Source of the DNA: a virus
IMG/VR virus record: IMGVR_UViG_3300032105_000056
Coordinates: 1-35,229 of that record
Strand: one strand, 5' to 3'
DNA length: 35,229 nt
In this document: one piece after another, positions 31,304 to 35,229 of the stretch
How the letters are laid out: each line of letters starts with the position of its first letter
Numbering within the stretch: the stretch's first letter is position 1
The notes under the pieces: generated by a model
Databases searched by the model: none
Told to the model about the DNA's origin: nothing
Seen by the model: only the letters and a program-made list of their open reading frames with translations
Position numbers and translations under genes: made by a program

Positions 31304-31570
31304 ATGCAATGGATACCGATCATCAACTTCGCGATTGACCTGTTCGGCAGCGCGCCCTACGCGCCCACCGCCGGTGGAATGATTTACGACGTTCTCCAGG
31401 TTTTCGCGGCCTTGAAAATCATAGGGGGAGCCGGGGCCTGGCTCGCCAAGCAAACGGACTGGGACAAAGACGACAAGTTTTGGCCGAAGTGGCTTTACTG
31501 GATGGGCAAAGCCACCAGCTTCATAACCGACCTCGCCAGCGGAAACAGCCGACCGCCAGAGAAACGATGA
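31304..31570 (+). CDS. Holin-like protein
   Basis: An 88-residue protein after GCGGAGG. Hydrophobic segments (PIINFAIDLFG; MIYDVLQVFAALKIIGGAGAWLA; WLYWMGKATSFITDL) and a charged C-terminus (RPPEKR) fit a small holin. It overlaps the lysozyme start by ATGA, the usual lysis-cassette arrangement. No family is recognised. Confidence 0.5.
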   Translation: MQWIPIINFAIDLFGSAPYAPTAGGMIYDVLQVFAALKIIGGAGAWLAKQTDWDKDDKFWPKWLYWMGKATSFITDLASGNSRPPEKR

Positions 31571-32061
31571 ATTGGCTTCTTGCGTTCCTTAAAACCCTTG
31601 TCCCAAAGAAGTCCCCGCTGCCGCCTCTCAGTGATTATGAGTGCACCGCGCTTAAAGAGGAACTCGAACGCGACGAGGGCCGCCGCCCCTGGATATACAG
31701 GGATACGGTCGGAAAATGGTCGGGGGGCGTCGGCCGGAACCTGACGGACAAAGGTTTCGGCGAGGATGAAATTGACCTGATGCTGGCAAACGATATCCGG
31801 GAGGCAATAAAAAGCCTGGATACCGTTTTCCCCGCCTGGCGGACCACACTTACCAAACGCCGGAAACGGGTGCTTCTCAATTTGATGTTCAATATGGGAC
31901 TTCCGACATTCGGGGCCGGCGACAAGGGCTTTCCGAAATTCTGGAAGGCGGTCAAGGCTGGCAGAACAGAATGGGCCGCTCAGGAACTGATTGCCTCCAA
32001 GTGGTACACCCAAGTAAAGTCCCGCGGCCCGCGCTTGGTAAAAATGTGGAGAGAGGGCTGA
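31567..32061 (+). CDS. GH24-type lysozyme (endolysin)
   Basis: A 164-residue protein. ERDEGRRPWIYRDTVGKWSGGVGRNLT matches the T4-lysozyme active-site region, with E37 and D46 at the catalytic Glu11/Asp20 positions. The Thr26 position is Ser52 and the usual GIGH is GVGRN, so His31 is absent. Later NLMFNMG..TFGAGDKGFPKFWKAVKAG and RGPRLVKMWREG are typical of the family. A short hydrophobic N-terminus (WLLAFLKTLV) may help export but is not a clear signal. It would cut peptidoglycan at lysis. Confidence 0.87.
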   Translation: MNWLLAFLKTLVPKKSPLPPLSDYECTALKEELERDEGRRPWIYRDTVGKWSGGVGRNLTDKGFGEDEIDLMLANDIREAIKSLDTVFPAWRTTLTKRRKRVLLNLMFNMGLPTFGAGDKGFPKFWKAVKAGRTEWAAQELIASKWYTQVKSRGPRLVKMWREG

Positions 32062-32288
32062 TGGAGATTATTTTTTTGGTATGGCTTTCTTTTGCGACTC
32101 CGAACATCGTTGTACGGGTGGAGGAATTCAAGGCAGCATGTATGCATCGCGGTGGGTTGGTTGGGGCTTATCCCGGACCCCTCCGTCAGATAATTCTCCC
32201 GTCCAATGGAAGCCTTGCTAAATTTCAGCTTGCCGGATTAGAAATAATTTGCACGGTGCAAAAAACGTCCGTGCGGGATAAAAAATAG
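32061..32288 (+). CDS. Small exported or membrane protein of the lysis region
   Basis: A 75-residue protein starting one base inside the lysozyme stop (TGATG). The N-terminus MEIIFLVWLSFATPNIVV is hydrophobic, like a signal peptide or anchor; one Cys lies at about 27 and another near 64. It could be a spanin-like or accessory lysis protein, but no family is recognised. Confidence 0.45.
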   Translation: MEIIFLVWLSFATPNIVVRVEEFKAACMHRGGLVGAYPGPLRQIILPSNGSLAKFQLAGLEIICTVQKTSVRDKK

Positions 32289-32345
32289 AGCTGCCCGTGG
32301 GGAGTGCCGTCCCTGGCAATGCGGCCCTCCTTAGTCGCTCCCCAT

Positions 32346-32362
32346 GGCCGCTTCCAGCGGCC
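32346..32362. terminator. Stem-loop between convergent genes, possible terminator
   Basis: GGCCGC, a five-base loop, then GCGGCC form a perfect 6-bp stem between the rightward lysis genes (ending at 32288) and the leftward gene ending at 32368. Only a short T-rich stretch (TCCTTTC) follows on the plus strand, so rho-independent function is uncertain. Confidence 0.35.
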
Positions 32363-32367
32363 TCCTT

Positions 32368-32580
32368 TCACTCGTGCGCTTCCCGTATATTACTAGAGCC
32401 TGTCAACTGCTTTTGCAAAACATTCATAAAGGTACACCCGATATCCTTTTCGCCCCCGGCGAAAGCCTCTGTTCCCAAGCCCGCGTGAACGATTTTCAGC
32501 AGGGCCTCGGCTTCATGCCGCACCAGGCCGATGGTGTAAGTGACGTGGCTTTCCTTGGTAACCGAAAATTTAATCATCAT
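32368..32580 (-). CDS. Hypothetical 70-residue protein downstream of the ATPase
   Basis: The ATG overlaps the ATPase stop (ATGATG on the minus strand) and follows GGAGGAAGG. The product MIKFSVTKESHVTYTIGLVRHEAEALLKIVHAGLG... has a strand-helix look. No family is recognised. It ends the leftward operon. Confidence 0.55.
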   Translation of the reverse strand: MMIKFSVTKESHVTYTIGLVRHEAEALLKIVHAGLGTEAFAGGEKDIGCTFMNVLQKQLTGSSNIREAHE

Positions 32581-34235
32581 CCTTCCTCCGTCCGAGAATT
32601 TTGAATCCAGTAGGAATGCCCTATCGCGTTGCCCCGGAGGTCGGGCATATCCTCCGGGTTTGTGATCGTCATGCAAACCAGCGAAGGCCGACCGGCCGCC
32701 AGGAGTAGCCGCATCAATCCGTTTCGCCCCTGCTTATCCAGAATATCGGCTCCGTCGATCACCACGGCATCGCTGAAATCCAGATCGGCTAAGGCTATTT
32801 GGATCATCACCCGGGATCGGAATTTTCCAGATTCGGAACAAAGCGACCATGCGGTTCCCCGATACAGAACAGTCAGCCCGTTCGTGATTTCGACCGCAGG
32901 CCACCCCGCCACCTCCGCCAAGGCTTCCAGATTGCGATTGAATTCCTGGATAGCATCCTTCAATTTTGCAGCGCGCAGGCCATCAGCGGCGAGAATCGCC
33001 ACCAGGGCTTGATTCAGGAGGATGCTCGCGTGAAGCCGGTCCGCTCGGGTTTTCGCCCTCCATGCGCGAATTCGATTTTCTGCAAGCTGCAAATCGCGGC
33101 GGGCTCTTTCCAGGGCGGCCTCGTCGTTTCCCTGTCCGCCCGGCTCGGCTTCGGTAGCTTTCAGCGTACCCGCGCTCGCCATAGCCTCGCCAAGTAAGGC
33201 CTGCTGCTCGTGGAGTCTCCGGGTTGCGCTTTGGAGGGCTTCGGAGGCCATTAGCTGCCCCTGGACGGCTTTCTCGCGTGCCGCCCTACGACTTGCATTT
33301 TCTTCCGAGGCGAGGGCTATCGGAGGTTTTATCAGCTTCCCCGTCAGGATGCAGCATGGCTCCCCGCAATGGGGGCACGAAACGGTTACTTGATCGTCCT
33401 CGGGCGACGGAAGGATTTTTAGAAGCCCCGCACTTTCTCGCACTTTGTCGCCGGCCGCTTCCGCGGCCTCGCTCCATTTTTTTACCTCGTCCGTGTGTTC
33501 CTGAATTTTCCCCGCCTTTTCCCGGAGCTGGGCGATCCGATCCTCGGAAACGGCGGTATGGGCGATTGAGGCGTCCCGGATTTCCTCTTGCTGGACAACC
33601 TGGGCCGAAAGGCTTTCCTCACTGGCCCCGTCAAGATCGGATTCCCATTCGGCCGGCATCCACGTTTCGGCCTTGGACGATCCGTAATTTTCTCCCGTGA
33701 CTTCACGCCAGGCCCCCTTCATTTCGATCCCTTTGTCCTTGGCGTGAAGGTGGGCGGCATCCCATCCCCGGCCCTCAATGCTGGCCCATAGCTTTTCCAT
33801 GCCGCCGGCATCAAGCAAATCGCCAGTCGCCTTTTCAAAATCGGTGCGGGTTGGCGTAGCTTTGAGATACTCAATCAACGCAGACGCAAATTCCTTTCGC
33901 TCGAGATCGAGAAGCGATGCCATCCCTACCGCGAAGGCGGAAGCCGATGGGGGCTCCCCCTCGGTTTCCTTTTTCGCCCGCGGGTATTCGATCCGTGCGC
34001 TTCCTTTTTCGGTTTCAAGTGATATCGCCCCGTTGCCGGTCCCGGAGTGGATCAGCATCGCGGCGTCTTGCTTTCGCAAATCCTTGACCGGGACGGTTTC
34101 TCCCGTAAGGAGGGCTTGGAGGGCTTGCGCGATGCTTGTCTTTCCGGCCTCGTTAGGGCCCGCGACGAGGGCAATTTTTGCGAGTGCGATATCCGCCTTG
34201 GCGATCCCCCTGAAATTCCGAATGGAAAGTTTCAT
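32577..34235 (-). CDS. Rad50/SbcC-like AAA ATPase with zinc-hook motif
   Basis: A 552-residue protein. It starts KLSIRNFRGIAKADI, the usual RecF/SMC N-terminus, with Walker A AGPNEAGKTS at 25-34. A coiled-coil-rich middle carries CPHC at 287-290 (plus C294, C295), a Rad50-type zinc hook. A second coiled coil and a C-terminal Walker B-like AVVIDGADILD near 490-500 follow; the residue after the Asp is Gly, not the usual Glu. At 552 residues the arms are short. No Mre11/SbcD partner is seen in the window. Likely role: DNA-end or recombination processing together with the gp3-like protein it is coupled to (TAATG). Confidence 0.8.
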   Translation of the reverse strand: MKLSIRNFRGIAKADIALAKIALVAGPNEAGKTSIAQALQALLTGETVPVKDLRKQDAAMLIHSGTGNGAISLETEKGSARIEYPRAKKETEGEPPSASAFAVGMASLLDLERKEFASALIEYLKATPTRTDFEKATGDLLDAGGMEKLWASIEGRGWDAAHLHAKDKGIEMKGAWREVTGENYGSSKAETWMPAEWESDLDGASEESLSAQVVQQEEIRDASIAHTAVSEDRIAQLREKAGKIQEHTDEVKKWSEAAEAAGDKVRESAGLLKILPSPEDDQVTVSCPHCGEPCCILTGKLIKPPIALASEENASRRAAREKAVQGQLMASEALQSATRRLHEQQALLGEAMASAGTLKATEAEPGGQGNDEAALERARRDLQLAENRIRAWRAKTRADRLHASILLNQALVAILAADGLRAAKLKDAIQEFNRNLEALAEVAGWPAVEITNGLTVLYRGTAWSLCSESGKFRSRVMIQIALADLDFSDAVVIDGADILDKQGRNGLMRLLLAAGRPSLVCMTITNPEDMPDLRGNAIGHSYWIQNSRTEEG

Positions 34236-35229
34236 TAGAACAGGTCTCCCGCTATCGTGGGTTTTTTGGGAGAGGCCGCCGGCGGTGCGTCCTTGTCTGG
34301 GGCAGCGGGCTTGGGGCGCTGGGGGACTCCCCCCGGGGCTTTGATGGAGGGCGGCGGCGATTCTGCCGGGGCTTCCGCGTCCGCCGGGGGGTCTTGATCC
34401 CGGTCGGTTTCTTCCTCCGATGTTTCCCGTGAAACATCAGCCAGTTTTTTCCTCCCACGCTTTTTCTTCGGTTCTTTTGCTGCGGGGTCGGCAATCGGCG
34501 GGGCTTCGCCCTGTTCCGACTCCGGGTAAAATTCCGCGACAATATCGTCGCCGTCCTCGTCGGGGAAAACCGCATCCGGTTCCGCCCCTTCAAATAGCCG
34601 GCGGGCTTCCGTTTCGATATGCTCAATTCGGAGATTCGCTTGCTGACTCGCCACGGCGATCCGGAATCCTTCCTCCCGAAGAGCGTCAACCGACCCGGTA
34701 AAATCCAGGCCGACGACGTAGATCGTTTGCTGCTTTCCATCCGGCAATCTGGCGGGCTTGGGATTTACAACCAGGTCAAGGGGAATATTCGCAAGCTGCC
34801 CGCCGGTAATGCCGGCCATGAAAAGAAGCGATCCCATGAGCCCGTCAACCGAATTGAACGACGTGGTCCTGAACTTCCAAACCCCCCCGACCCCGCCGGC
34901 TCCGTCAATCAAAACGGAAAGCACCCCGTTGATTTTGCAGGCGGGCGCGGGGCCGGCATACCCTTGTTCAATCCGTTCGCAAGGGCAATCGATCCGGTCG
35001 TATTCCCCGTTTTTTTGCAGCCGCTTGGCCTCGCCCCCATCGCCGGAGCAAAAAAGCGTTCGCCCGCTATACGCCGCGTAGCGCGTGGCAAAATTCAGAT
35101 CGGGATCGTTGTAAAGTAGCCGGATCGGAATCCTCCTCAGCTTCGCGGGGTCTTGCCTGGTGGCCTTACCGATAGCTTCCATGAGCGGAAAGTCAGGGAC
35201 GTAATTGTCGCCGGCGTCCCGCACCATGG
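34235..35229 (-). CDS. phiC31 gp3-like (RDF-like) protein, may be cut by the right edge
   Basis: The core YNDPDLNFATRYAAYSGRTLFCSGDGGEAKR ... CKINGVLSVLIDGAGGVGGVWKFRTTSFNSVDGLMGSL ... GITGGQLANIPLDLVVNPK matches the Gp3-like family, often labelled hydrolase or metal-binding protein. phiC31 gp3, the recombination directionality factor of a serine integrase, belongs to it. Cys60, Cys81, Cys83 and Cys97, counted from the ATG at 35227, probably bind zinc. The last 110 residues are acidic, Pro/Lys-rich and disordered, ending GDLF. The ATG may not be the true start, as the family N-terminus usually extends further. Most relatives occur without a known integrase, so the RDF role is uncertain. Confidence 0.75.
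   Translation of the reverse strand, partial: MVRDAGDNYVPDFPLMEAIGKATRQDPAKLRRIPIRLLYNDPDLNFATRYAAYSGRTLFCSGDGGEAKRLQKNGEYDRIDCPCERIEQGYAGPAPACKINGVLSVLIDGAGGVGGVWKFRTTSFNSVDGLMGSLLFMAGITGGQLANIPLDLVVNPKPARLPDGKQQTIYVVGLDFTGSVDALREEGFRIAVASQQANLRIEHIETEARRLFEGAEPDAVFPDEDGDDIVAEFYPESEQGEAPPIADPAAKEPKKKRGRKKLADVSRETSEEETDRDQDPPADAEAPAESPPPSIKAPGGVPQRPKPAAPDKDAPPAASPKKPTIAGDLF

Noticed and set aside
1-35229. tRNA, rRNA, CRISPR array, insertion sequence or integrase
   Set aside because: None was recognised on either strand by reading. A tRNA scan and profile search would be needed to exclude small or divergent examples.

Overview
The window is a large part of a tailed double-stranded DNA phage genome (Caudoviricetes) or prophage. 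It is GC-rich and very compact, and most genes are joined by ATGA, GTGA or TAATG stop/start overlaps. It has an HK97-type head, a TP901-type tape measure, no sheath gene, and therefore probably a long non-contractile (siphovirus) tail. AGGAGG-type ribosome sites and sigma70-like promoters point to a bacterial host, probably a GC-rich Gram-negative; the host cannot be named from the sequence. No integrase is visible. HTH regulators, repeated operator-like palindromes and a gp3/RDF-like gene would fit a temperate phage.

Layout. Positions 1-351 hold a leftward pentapeptide-repeat gene (cut by the left edge) and a divergent control region with three copies of a 10-bp palindrome, GCATAAATGC. Positions 363-8939 hold the rightward early and replication genes: an HTH protein, a terminator, a J-domain protein, a frameshifted DUF4031 gene, a C5-type methyltransferase, an SF2 helicase, a VRR-NUC nuclease, a primase-helicase fusion and an N6-adenine methyltransferase. 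A repeat-rich candidate origin or operator region lies at 7884-8082. Positions 9102-22888 hold packaging, head and connector genes: terminase subunits, a CsrA-like small protein, a portal-MuF fusion, prohead protease, major capsid, a beta-helix protein, connectors, tail tube, and tail chaperones with a -1 frameshift site.

Positions 22881-31056 encode the tape measure, distal tail and hub proteins, two fibre-like proteins and a split HNH endonuclease. Positions 31085-32288 encode lysis functions (holin-like proteins, GH24 lysozyme). Positions 32368-35229 are leftward again: a small protein, a Rad50/SbcC-like ATPase with a zinc-hook motif, and a phiC31-gp3-like protein that reaches the right edge. 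If the genome is circular or permuted, this block and the pentapeptide gene could form one leftward early operon; that is inference.

The most unusual part is a leftward cassette of small genes (14753-16266) inside the head operon, between protease and capsid. It has a near-consensus promoter (TTGACA-N17-TATGAT), and the same GCATAAATGC palindrome abuts its -35 just as it does in the early control region. This suggests one regulator coordinates both sites. Other points of interest are a U_UUU_UUA slippery site in the tail chaperone gene, an HNH gene broken at an A9 run, and several small genes shorter than 60 codons.
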